Source: Candidatus Solibacter sp.
GTDB lineage: Bacteria; Acidobacteriota; Terriglobia; Bryobacterales; Bryobacteraceae
Length of the DNA stretch: 5,483 nucleotides
Assembly: GCA_017883355.1 (NCBI GenBank)
Contig: JADGNS010000397.1
Coordinates: forward strand, 1-5,483
Direction of reading: 5' to 3'
The translations under genes were made by a program, and so were the position numbers. Positions 1 through 5,483 of the stretch are shown in pieces (within the stretch, counting starts at the first letter, position 1; every line of letters starts with the position of its first letter). A model generated the notes under the pieces. The model made no database searches. It worked only from the letters and a program-made list of their open reading frames with translations, and was not told the origin of the DNA.

Positions 1-1785
1 GCTTCGGTGCCCGCCGCCGCCATCACCCTTACCAGCATCACTACCGGCGCGGTCCGCGCTGCGATCAGCACCGACGCGGGCGATTACAGCCTGCCTTCGG
101 TTCCGCCAGGCCTCTACAACGTCAAAGTGGAGCATGCGGGTTTCAAGGTAGTAATCGGCAACAATGTTGAAGTGCAGGTGCAGCAGACCGTCCGCCTGGA
201 TTTCACCATGCAAGTCGGGCAGGTTAGCGAGACGGTGGAGGTGCGTGGGCTCGCCGACCAGTTGCAAGCCGAGAACGCCACCGTGGGTACGGTGATCGAG
301 AATAAGGGAATCGCCGAGCTGCCCCTTAACGGTCGCGGGTACCTGAACCTGGTGGCCCTGTCGCCCAATACCAACACCCTGTCGCCTTCGTCGGGACAGG
401 CGGGCTCACGCCAGGGTGGCGACCGGGCAAACCAGTCGATCTCGGCCGGCGGCCAACGCATCATGTTCAACTACTTCACGCTGGATGGCGTCTCCAACAC
501 CGATCCGAACTTCAACACGTACGTGGTCCTGCCGTCCATCGACGCGTTGCAGGAATTCAAAGTGCAAACCGGGATCTACCCGGCCGAGTTCGGGCACGAG
601 GCCACCCAGATCAACGTGCTGACGAAGTCCGGCGGCAATCAGTATCACGGCGCCCTGTTCGAGTTCCTGCGCAATAACGTGCTGGATGCCGCGCCGTATT
701 CCTTCACCACCAATCACCAGGCCAAATCGCCCTTCAAGTGGAACGACTTTGGTTTCGAGATGGACGGCCCGGTCCGCATACCCAAGCTGTTCAACGGGCG
801 AAACCGGCTGTTTTTCATGGCCAACTACGAGGCGTTGCGCCGGCGGCAGAACTTCCAGAGCGTATACTCGGTGCCCACGCAGGCCATGTTCGGCGGCAAC
901 TTCAGCGGCCTGAACACCACCATCTACGATCCCACCAACAAGGCGCCCTTTGCGGGCAACATCATCCCGACCAGCCGCATCGACCCCATCTCACAGAAGC
1001 TGCTGCAATACTACGCGCCCGCCAACGTTCCCGGCAACGGGCTCAGCAATAACTACACGCGCTCCACGGCCGCTCCGAACAACCGGGACGGGTTCGTGCT
1101 GCGTATGGATTTCGTCGAGTCCGCCAAATCGCAATGGGCGGGGCGCTATAGCTGGGGCGACGAGAATCAGGCCAACCAGGGCCTCACGCTGGACGGCGAT
1201 CATTACGAATTACGAGCAGTACATGGGCTCCAACACGCGCGTGATTACGCCCAACCTGGTCAACGAGGCCCGCTTCGGATACAACCGCTTCTTCAATTCC
1301 ATCGGCACGTACCTGGCATTCAATACCGACGTGGTGAGCCAGATTGGCATCCCGAATTTCCCCGGCGGCGCGCCCGTAACCTGGGGGATCCCGAATGTCA
1401 CGCTGATCGGCTACAGCTCCATTGGAGACAGCACGGAAGGCCCGTACGCAAACAGCAACAACAACCTGCAGTTTGTGAACAACCTCTCGTGGGTCAAGGG
1501 CAAACATGCCTTCCGCTTCGGCGCGGAGTTCACCCGGCAGAATTACGATCAGGTGGGAAACCAGTTCGCGCGCGGCCAGTTCACGTTCCAGGGGAACGCG
1601 ACCTTGAGCCCCACCCTGACGGGCGGCGATACCTTCGCCGATTTCCTGTTGGGCACCATGTATCAATCCGAGGCGGCGGTTGCCGTGGCCAACGCCAATT
1701 TCCAACGCAACATGTTCCACGCCTATGTGGACGACACGTGGAAGGTCACTCCCAAGCTGACGCTGGCGCTGGGTCTGCGCTATGA
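1..1785 (+). CDS. N-terminal half of the TonB-dependent receptor as actually read (regulatory domain, plug, first barrel strands)
   Basis: This is the product the sequence gives if the frameshift is real. Nucleotides 1 to about 210 encode the beta-sandwich regulatory-like domain, ending in the typical DYSLPSVPPGLYNVKVEHAG stretch. A TonB-box-like ETVEV follows at 229-243. The plug domain covers roughly 245-630, with the family hallmark ELPLNGR (316-336), FTLDGVSN (475-498) and the plug end VLTKSGGNQYHG (617-652). Barrel strands start with FEFLRNNVLDA and include NRLFFMANYEALRRR. Genuine sequence stops at about codon 400 (LDGD, 1189-1200). The next 194 codons, to the stop at 1783-1785, are out of frame and rich in Arg, Gln, His and Pro, with no barrel pattern. 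Such a protein would have a plug but almost no barrel and is unlikely to fold in the outer membrane. No start codon is visible: the GTG at 7-9 is an internal Val, not the true start. Confidence 0.75.
   Translation, partial: ASVPAAAITLTSITTGAVRAAISTDAGDYSLPSVPPGLYNVKVEHAGFKVVIGNNVEVQVQQTVRLDFTMQVGQVSETVEVRGLADQLQAENATVGTVIENKGIAELPLNGRGYLNLVALSPNTNTLSPSSGQAGSRQGGDRANQSISAGGQRIMFNYFTLDGVSNTDPNFNTYVVLPSIDALQEFKVQTGIYPAEFGHEATQINVLTKSGGNQYHGALFEFLRNNVLDAAPYSFTTNHQAKSPFKWNDFGFEMDGPVRIPKLFNGRNRLFFMANYEALRRRQNFQSVYSVPTQAMFGGNFSGLNTTIYDPTNKAPFAGNIIPTSRIDPISQKLLQYYAPANVPGNGLSNNYTRSTAAPNNRDGFVLRMDFVESAKSQWAGRYSWGDENQANQGLTLDGDHYELRAVHGLQHARDYAQPGQRGPLRIQPLLQFHRHVPGIQYRRGEPDWHPEFPRRRARNLGDPECHADRLQLHWRQHGRPVRKQQQQPAVCEQPLVGQGQTCLPLRRGVHPAELRSGGKPVRARPVHVPGERDLEPHPDGRRYLRRFPVGHHVSIRGGGCRGQRQFPTQHVPRLCGRHVEGHSQADAGAGSAL
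229..243 (+). other. TonB-box-like segment of the receptor
   Basis: The codons read E-T-V-E-V between the regulatory-like domain and the plug. That is where receptors with this N-terminal extension carry the short strand that contacts TonB. The match is to a loose pattern (acidic-Thr-hydrophobic-x-Val), so this is a positional prediction. Confidence 0.45.
1202..1215 (+). repeat. Perfect 7-bp tandem duplication (ATTACGA x2) at the frameshift
   Basis: ATTACGA occupies 1202-1208 and again 1209-1215, with no mismatch and no third copy (1201 is C, 1216 is G). Seven bases add one net base to the frame, which is exactly the shift seen between the upstream frame-1 and downstream frame-2 halves of the receptor gene. 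With one copy, codons run GAT CAT TAC GAG CAG TAC ATG and the receptor frame is continuous. Confidence 0.92.
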
Positions 1786-3277
1786 ACTGACGCCGCCATT
1801 CCATGACACCAACGGCGACCTGTTCACCGTCAATATTCCGCACATCGCCTCCGGCGGGCCAGTGGACCCCAGCCTCTATCCCCAGTTCATGCGCCAGGGC
1901 CAGTGTGACGATCCCTATGCGGGCATCAAAATCCAATGGCCGCAGATCAAGACGGTCTGCAGCAACGGTACGCTGAACGACAACCTCATGCGGACCGAGT
2001 ACAAAGACTTCGCGCCGCGCATCGGCGTATCCTATTCGCCGGACTCCAAGTGGGTGGTCCGCATGGGTGTGGGCGTGTTCTTCAACCAGGACATCGGCAA
2101 TGCGCTATTCGACATGGCGCGCAACATCGCCGGACGCATTCGCGTGGTCAACGCCAATGCCGGAACCCCCAATATCTTCTGGAACACCGCCCTCGCCGCC
2201 ATCAGCGGGGGAGCCAAGGCGCAGATTACCTCTCCTTTCGCCTTCGTGGATGCGTATTCCCACCGGACCTCCTACACCATGGAGTATCTGATGAACGTGC
2301 AGCGGCAACTGGGCGGAAACTGGGTGGTGGAAGGGGGCTACCTCGGCTCTCTGAGCCGCCACCTGTATGGTTTCCTGGATGCCAATCAGCCCGTTCCCGG
2401 CACTACTTCCCTGGGTTCGCGTACCCCCTTTGCGCTGCGCGACGCTAGCGGCAACCCCATCGGACAGGAATTCGGCGTCATCCAGTTGGTGAGCGACGGA
2501 GCCAACGGGAATTACAACGCAGGCAGCATGAAGGTCACCAAACGCTTCAGCGCCGGGCTGAGCCTGATCGGTTCCTATACGTTCGCCAAATCGATCGACA
2601 ACACCAGCGGGATCCGCGTCCAGGGATTCGATACTCTCTACCCGCAGAACAGCGGTTGCCTGCAATGCGAGCGCGGACTTTCCGCCTTCAACGTCAAGCA
2701 GCGGTTTGTGACTTCCGTGCTCTACGACCTGCCGATCGGCAAAGGGAAGGGGCTCAATGTTACCAACCCGTTCTTGAATGGCGTGGTGGGCGGCTGGCAA
2801 CTTGGCGGAGTCTGGACTTCTCAAACCGGCCTTCCCCAGGTGATCACCATCGGAGGCGTCGACCGTTCCGCCACCGGCGTCGGATACGATCGTCCGAACG
2901 CTACCGGCAACAATCCCTACGTGAGTGGTCCGACGCCATCCCGCTGGTACGACCCCGCGGCTTACACCGAGGCGCCCTCGGGAACCTTCGGAAACGTCGG
3001 GCGGAATACCCTGGTCGGACCCGGCATCCGGGCGTTCGATTTCGCCGCGCACAAGGAATTCCATATGCCCTTCAAGGAGGGACACCTGCTCAAATTCCGC
3101 CTGGAGGCGTTCAACGTGCTGAACCATCCGTCCTGGTCCAACCCGAATGGGAATATCCTGGCCGGGGCGGCATTCCCCGGCCAGCCATCCACCAACGCGC
3201 ACCAGGGCTTCGGCGTGATCTCCGGCACGGCGGTCCAGATGCGGCAGATTCAGGTGGCTCTGAAGTACACGTTCTAA
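1202..3277 (+). CDS. C-terminal beta-barrel portion of the TonB-dependent receptor (frame 2 continuation)
   Basis: This is 691 codons of typical Oar-like barrel, starting at ITNYEQYMGSNTRVITP and showing alternating aromatic/hydrophobic strands separated by polar loops. Recognisable family stretches are VNEARFGYNRFFNSIG (from about 1259), AFRFGAEFTRQNYDQ, DDTWKVTPKLTLALGLRYE (about 1730-1786), FAPRIGVSYSPDSKWVVRMG, MNVQRQLGGNWVVEGGYLGS, GLSAFNVKQRFVTSVLYDLP, and near the end FRLEAFNVLNHPSW (3095-3136). The last residue is Phe. Four cysteines are present, in two predicted loops: one pair at 1904-1906 and 1958-1960, and a CxxC at 2657-2668. I see no credible independent start. The first ATG in this frame (1223) has no good ribosome site, and the open frame further upstream (from 950) is shadow sequence. 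This part belongs to the gene that starts upstream of the window and is separated from it only by the 7-bp duplication. Confidence 0.85.
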   Translation: MTNYEQYMGSNTRVITPNLVNEARFGYNRFFNSIGTYLAFNTDVVSQIGIPNFPGGAPVTWGIPNVTLIGYSSIGDSTEGPYANSNNNLQFVNNLSWVKGKHAFRFGAEFTRQNYDQVGNQFARGQFTFQGNATLSPTLTGGDTFADFLLGTMYQSEAAVAVANANFQRNMFHAYVDDTWKVTPKLTLALGLRYELTPPFHDTNGDLFTVNIPHIASGGPVDPSLYPQFMRQGQCDDPYAGIKIQWPQIKTVCSNGTLNDNLMRTEYKDFAPRIGVSYSPDSKWVVRMGVGVFFNQDIGNALFDMARNIAGRIRVVNANAGTPNIFWNTALAAISGGAKAQITSPFAFVDAYSHRTSYTMEYLMNVQRQLGGNWVVEGGYLGSLSRHLYGFLDANQPVPGTTSLGSRTPFALRDASGNPIGQEFGVIQLVSDGANGNYNAGSMKVTKRFSAGLSLIGSYTFAKSIDNTSGIRVQGFDTLYPQNSGCLQCERGLSAFNVKQRFVTSVLYDLPIGKGKGLNVTNPFLNGVVGGWQLGGVWTSQTGLPQVITIGGVDRSATGVGYDRPNATGNNPYVSGPTPSRWYDPAAYTEAPSGTFGNVGRNTLVGPGIRAFDFAAHKEFHMPFKEGHLLKFRLEAFNVLNHPSWSNPNGNILAGAAFPGQPSTNAHQGFGVISGTAVQMRQIQVALKYTF

Positions 3278-3329
3278 TCGGCGCCCCAGCCGCATAAGCT
3301 TGAAGCTGTTACTCTGAACAGGATGTGGA

Positions 3330-3361
3330 ACCTTGTGGGGCAACGAGCTGCCCCACAAGGT
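3330..3361 (+). terminator. Strong intergenic hairpin, possible terminator without a U-tract
   Basis: ACCTTGTGGGGCA (3330-3342) is the exact reverse complement of TGCCCCACAAGGT (3349-3361), with the 6-nt loop ACGAGC between them. It begins 52 bp after the receptor stop and ends 55 bp before the next start codon, so it fits a terminator or an mRNA-processing/stabilising stem between the receptor and the propeller genes. The following bases (CTATCCAACC) contain no T-run, so a classical rho-independent terminator is not supported. Its perfect dyad could also make it a protein-binding site or one copy of a dispersed extragenic palindrome. Confidence 0.5.
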
Positions 3362-3407
3362 CTATCCAACCGCCCTCGGGAACCACTGGGTGGGCTGAAA
3401 GAAGAGT

Positions 3408-3412
3408 AGGAG
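3408..3412 (+). promoter_or_regulatory. Shine-Dalgarno for the first NHL/PAL-like gene
   Basis: AGGAG lies 4 nt before the ATG at 3417, within a purine-rich run (GAAAGAAGAGTAGGAG). The spacing is slightly short but supports this ATG, which also begins a good signal peptide. Confidence 0.7.
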
Positions 3413-3416
3413 CGAA

Positions 3417-4469
3417 ATGTACACCAAATTCTGTCTGCTGTGGGCGGCGCTGGCCTGCGCGATCCCCCAATATGCACAAGCGCCCGCAGCGGCGCAAGCG
3501 GAGGGACTGACGCCGGCGCAACTCAACGCCCGGGCCAAAGCGCAGAACGTGCCGGAGATCCCCTTCGAATCCGCGCCGAACTTCCTGAAGCTGCCGCCGA
3601 ACCTGCATCTGGGCGAGGGCATCGGGGTCGCCACCAATTCCAAGGGACACATTTTCGTCTATACACGCAGCCAGGCCACGCGGCTTTTTGAATTCGACGC
3701 CAAAGGGAACTACCTGCGCGAGATCGGCGAAGGGCTCTACGGCTTTGCGTTCGCGCACGCGGTGCGGGTGGATCCGCAGGACAATATCTGGGCGGTCGAC
3801 GAAGGGTCGAATATGGTGATCAAGTTCAATCCCGAAGGCCGCGTCCTGATGGTGCTGGGCAGAAGGCCCGAGCCGGGGGAGACCGCGCCCGCGGCGCCGG
3901 AGCCCTACACGTTCAATCGTCCGACGGATGTGGCCTGGGACGCGGCGGGCAATATCTTCGTCTCCGACGGCTACGGCAATTCGCGCGTGGTCAAGTACGA
4001 CAAGAATGGACGCTTCATCGCGTCGGTAGGCAGCAAGGGGTCCGCGCCCGGGCAGTTGAATCTGCCTCACACCATGGCGACGGATGCCAAGGGCAACGTC
4101 TACGTGGGCGACCGCAGCAACAGCCGCATCGAGGTCTTCGACAACGACCTCACCTTCAAAGCCATCTACGACAACGTGGGAGCGCCCTGGGCCGTGTGCA
4201 TCACGCCGGGGCCCCATCAATATCTCTACAGCTCCAACTCAAATCCGGACAGCAACAACTCGCTGATCTCGGCGGTGACCGGCGAGATCTACAAGATGGA
4301 ACTGGACGGAACGATTCTCGGCAAGTTCGGACACGCGGGCAAGAAACTGGGCGAGTTCGCCACCGTGCACGAGATCGATTGCCGGAACGAGAACGAGCTG
4401 CTGGTAAGCGAGATCATTTCGTGGCGCGTGCAGAAGCTGACACTGCATCCGGTGAGGAGGGCGCAATGA
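3417..4469 (+). CDS. Secreted NHL-repeat six-bladed propeller, peptidyl-alpha-hydroxyglycine alpha-amidating lyase (PAL)-like
   Basis: This is a 350-aa exported protein. Residues 1 to about 22 form a signal peptide (Lys4, hydrophobic core to about Ile16, AQA near 20-22). A linker runs to about 50, followed by NHL blades at about 69-104, 112-148, 168-205, 215-252, 256-304 and 316-343. PAL (EC 4.3.2.5) splits peptidyl-2-hydroxyglycine into a peptide amide and glyoxylate, using a zinc held by three His plus a Tyr and two Arg (rat PAM H585, H690, H786, Y654, R533, R706, from memory). Equivalent residues are in place here: H114 (FAHAVRVD), H218 (LPHTMA), H318 (VHEIDC), Y186 (SDGYGNSR), R233 (GDRSNSR) and R84 (VYTRS). 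So lyase-type zinc chemistry in the periplasm is plausible, but the substrate is inferred only; bacterial members are mostly uncharacterised. C261 and C322 are the only cysteines of the mature protein. The gene overlaps the next one by ATGA. A lipoprotein is unlikely because the region around Cys14 is a poor lipobox. Confidence 0.85.
   Translation: MYTKFCLLWAALACAIPQYAQAPAAAQAEGLTPAQLNARAKAQNVPEIPFESAPNFLKLPPNLHLGEGIGVATNSKGHIFVYTRSQATRLFEFDAKGNYLREIGEGLYGFAFAHAVRVDPQDNIWAVDEGSNMVIKFNPEGRVLMVLGRRPEPGETAPAAPEPYTFNRPTDVAWDAAGNIFVSDGYGNSRVVKYDKNGRFIASVGSKGSAPGQLNLPHTMATDAKGNVYVGDRSNSRIEVFDNDLTFKAIYDNVGAPWAVCITPGPHQYLYSSNSNPDSNNSLISAVTGEIYKMELDGTILGKFGHAGKKLGEFATVHEIDCRNENELLVSEIISWRVQKLTLHPVRRAQ
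4455..4460 (+). promoter_or_regulatory. Strong Shine-Dalgarno inside the 3' end of the upstream gene
   Basis: AGGAGG lies 5 nt before the ATG at 4466, within the last codons of the preceding gene. It fixes the start of the second propeller at 4466, although the frame is open further upstream, and indicates translational coupling of the pair. Confidence 0.85.
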
Positions 4470-5482
4470 AGCGGAAGCTGGTAGTGGGTATCGCCACGCT
4501 GGCGGTGGCGACAGCGCTGAGCGCGCAGGTGGACTACGATTCGGCGCCGAATCTGCTGAAGCTGCCGGAGCGCATCCATCTTGGTGAAGTGGCCGGGGTA
4601 GCCACGAATTCGAAGGGCAGTCTTTTCGTGTACACGCGCACCGGAGGGGGCAACGCCACCACGGGCGCGTCGCGCACCTTCACGCACGGCGGCTCGCGCC
4701 TGTTCGAGTTCGACCGCACGGGCAAGTTCGTGCGCGAAATCGGTGAGGGTGTGTACGGCTTCCTGTTCGCGCAGGCGGTGCGGGTGGATGCCCAGGACCA
4801 TATCTGGGTGGTAGACCGCGGCTCCAACATGGTGATCGAGTTCTCGCCCGAGGGCCGCGTGGCGATGACGCTGGGCCGCAAGCCCGAAGCGGTCTCCGAC
4901 GCCGGCCGCGGCGGGCGGGGTCCCAACCCGGGCACGGGCGTCCCTGGCGACACTTTCAACCGGCCCACCGATGTCGCATGGGACGCCGCGGGCAACATCT
5001 TCGTGGCCGACGGTTACGGCAACGCGCGCATCGCGAAGTTCGCTCCGGACGGGCGCTTCCTCAAGTCCTGGGGCTCGCGCGGCACGGGACCGGGCCAGTT
5101 CGATCTGCCGCTCTCCATCGCCACCGATGCGCGCGGCAACGTGTACGTAGCGGATCGCGGCAACCGCCGGATTCAGGTCTTCGATAACGAAGGCGTCTTC
5201 CAGCGGCAGATCGCTGGTGTCGGCGCTCCTTGGGCGATCTGCATCTCCCCCGGCGCGCACCAGTATCTGTATAGTTCGAATTCCAATGAGACGAACTCCA
5301 TGGAAGGCGGCGAGATTTATCGTCTGGAACTGGACGGCACGGTGCTCGGCAAGTTCGGCAGTGCGGGAAAGCTGCTCAAGGAATTCGGCACCGTCAACGA
5401 GATCGATTGCCGCAATCCGAACGAACTGGTAGTCGGCGAAATCACCAACTGGCGCGTGCAACGGATTCGATTGCGGCCGTAA
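4466..5482 (+). CDS. Secreted NHL-repeat propeller, tandem paralogue of the PAL-like protein lacking the zinc histidines
   Basis: This is a 338-aa exported protein. The start at 4466 is fixed by AGGAGG 5 nt upstream and by the signal peptide that follows (MKRK, hydrophobic core, cleavage likely after LSA at residue 20). From DSAPNLLKLP (25-34) to the end it aligns with the preceding protein along its whole length, roughly two-thirds identical by eye, with the same six NHL blades. The PAL-like Tyr (Y184, ADGYGNAR) and both Arg (R58, R231) are kept. All three His that would hold zinc are replaced: Q103 (FAQAVRVD), L216 (LPLSIA) and N311 (VNEIDC). It also carries about 15 extra Gly/Thr-rich residues after R58 and about 9 extra in a Gly/Arg/Pro-rich linker (142-163). 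C259 and C315 match the cysteine pair of the neighbour. It is probably not a PAL-type enzyme; a periplasmic binding, scaffold or regulatory role, or another chemistry, is inference. Only one base follows the stop, so any downstream partner is unseen. Confidence 0.85.
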   Translation: MKRKLVVGIATLAVATALSAQVDYDSAPNLLKLPERIHLGEVAGVATNSKGSLFVYTRTGGGNATTGASRTFTHGGSRLFEFDRTGKFVREIGEGVYGFLFAQAVRVDAQDHIWVVDRGSNMVIEFSPEGRVAMTLGRKPEAVSDAGRGGRGPNPGTGVPGDTFNRPTDVAWDAAGNIFVADGYGNARIAKFAPDGRFLKSWGSRGTGPGQFDLPLSIATDARGNVYVADRGNRRIQVFDNEGVFQRQIAGVGAPWAICISPGAHQYLYSSNSNETNSMEGGEIYRLELDGTVLGKFGSAGKLLKEFGTVNEIDCRNPNELVVGEITNWRVQRIRLRP

Positions 5483-5483
5483 G

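Larger units (their letters stand above)
1..3277 (+). pseudogene. Oar-type TonB-dependent receptor, 5'-partial and frameshifted
   Basis: Outer-membrane receptor of the TonB-dependent class with an N-terminal carboxypeptidase-regulatory-like domain; such proteins take up or bind large substrates using energy passed on by TonB. The start lies upstream: the window opens inside the regulatory domain, so probably only the signal peptide and the first strand or two are missing. Homology-like sequence runs in frame 1 up to GAT at 1198-1200 and continues in frame 2 from 1202 to the TAA at 3275-3277, with no other break. The switch coincides with a perfect tandem duplication of ATTACGA (1202-1215). 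Deleting one copy gives the continuous reading DHYEQYMGSNT and 1089 residues, a normal size for this family once the missing N-terminus is added. The protein ends in Phe (KYTF), as outer-membrane barrels usually do. The downstream frame is open for 691 codons, so the lesion is recent, reversible, or an assembly error. The family is confident; the substrate is unknown. Confidence 0.9.

Noticed and set aside
950..1201. Upstream part of the frame-2 open frame as a start for the barrel half
   Set aside because: The sequence from 950 to 1201 in frame 2 is Arg/Thr/Pro-rich shadow, while frame 1 there encodes clear receptor sequence. The barrel half has no start of its own here.
1190..1225. Programmed ribosomal frameshifting in the receptor
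   Set aside because: There is no slippery heptamer, homopolymer or known +1 shift motif at the junction. The exact 7-bp duplication explains the shift more simply.
3300..3328. Possible sigma-70 promoter (TTGAAG ... ATGTGG) before the first propeller
   Set aside because: The -10 match is poor and acidobacterial promoters are not well predicted by this pattern; not enough to call.
2105..3358. Long minus-strand open frame (417 codons) opposite the receptor barrel
   Set aside because: It lies wholly antisense to well-recognised barrel coding sequence, has Arg/Gly/Val-rich low-information content, and shows no ribosome site or known motif. It is a by-product of GC-rich codon use.
3370..3393. Second, weaker stem (CCGCCC with GGGTGG, 12-nt loop) just upstream of the first propeller
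   Set aside because: It has only 6 pairs including a G-U and a long loop, in GC-rich sequence where such pairings are expected by chance.
3441..3461. Lipoprotein signal at Cys14 of the first propeller
   Set aside because: The residues before the Cys (A-L-A) do not fit the usual Leu-at-minus-3 lipobox, and the hydrophobic core continues past it to a more normal Ala-x-Ala cleavage region.
4196..4465. N-terminal extension of the second propeller back to 4196
   Set aside because: This stretch overlaps the upstream gene's coding sequence in another frame and would bury the signal peptide. The ATG at 4466 has an ideal Shine-Dalgarno and is followed directly by MKRK plus a hydrophobic core.
4289..5461. 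Long minus-strand open frame (390 codons) opposite the second propeller
   Set aside because: It is an antisense shadow of the NHL gene: its residues mirror the repeat structure of the + strand gene and match no family. The other minus-strand frames (1184-1936, 3309-4220) are the same case.

Overview
The window is GC-rich, densely coded on the + strand, and reads like an acidobacterial chromosome (Solibacter/Bryobacterales-like). The lineage is inferred from gene content: an Oar-type TonB-dependent receptor with an N-terminal carboxypeptidase-regulatory-like domain, a class hugely expanded in Acidobacteria, next to secreted NHL-repeat proteins also common there. No rRNA, tRNA, CRISPR array or insertion sequence was seen.

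Layout. (1) Positions 1-3277 hold most of a large outer-membrane TonB-dependent receptor whose first few dozen codons lie upstream of the window. Its reading frame breaks at about 1201-1215, exactly where a 7-bp unit (ATTACGA) occurs twice in tandem. Removing one copy restores a single open frame of 1089 residues up to the stop at 3275-3277. (2) A 139-bp gap (3278-3416) holds a near-perfect hairpin (13-bp stem, 6-nt loop) with no T-tract, and then a Shine-Dalgarno. (3) Positions 3417-4469 encode a secreted six-bladed NHL beta-propeller of 350 aa. It keeps, in the right order and blade context, the residues used by peptidyl-alpha-hydroxyglycine alpha-amidating lyase (PAL): three His, one Tyr and two Arg. 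(4) Positions 4466-5482 encode a secreted tandem paralogue of 338 aa, overlapping the previous gene by ATGA. It keeps the Tyr and both Arg but has lost all three presumed zinc His (to Gln, Leu and Asn), each a one-base difference from the CAC codon in its neighbour.

How they may work together (inference): the receptor would bring a substrate into the periplasm, where the two exported propellers act on or bind it. The first looks like a metal-dependent lyase-type enzyme and the second a metal-free binding or partner protein. The substrate is not visible from sequence. No peptidylglycine hydroxylase (the usual partner of PAL in animals) is in the window. The two most notable observations are the paired 'zinc-intact / zinc-lost' paralogues and the 7-bp duplication that breaks the receptor.
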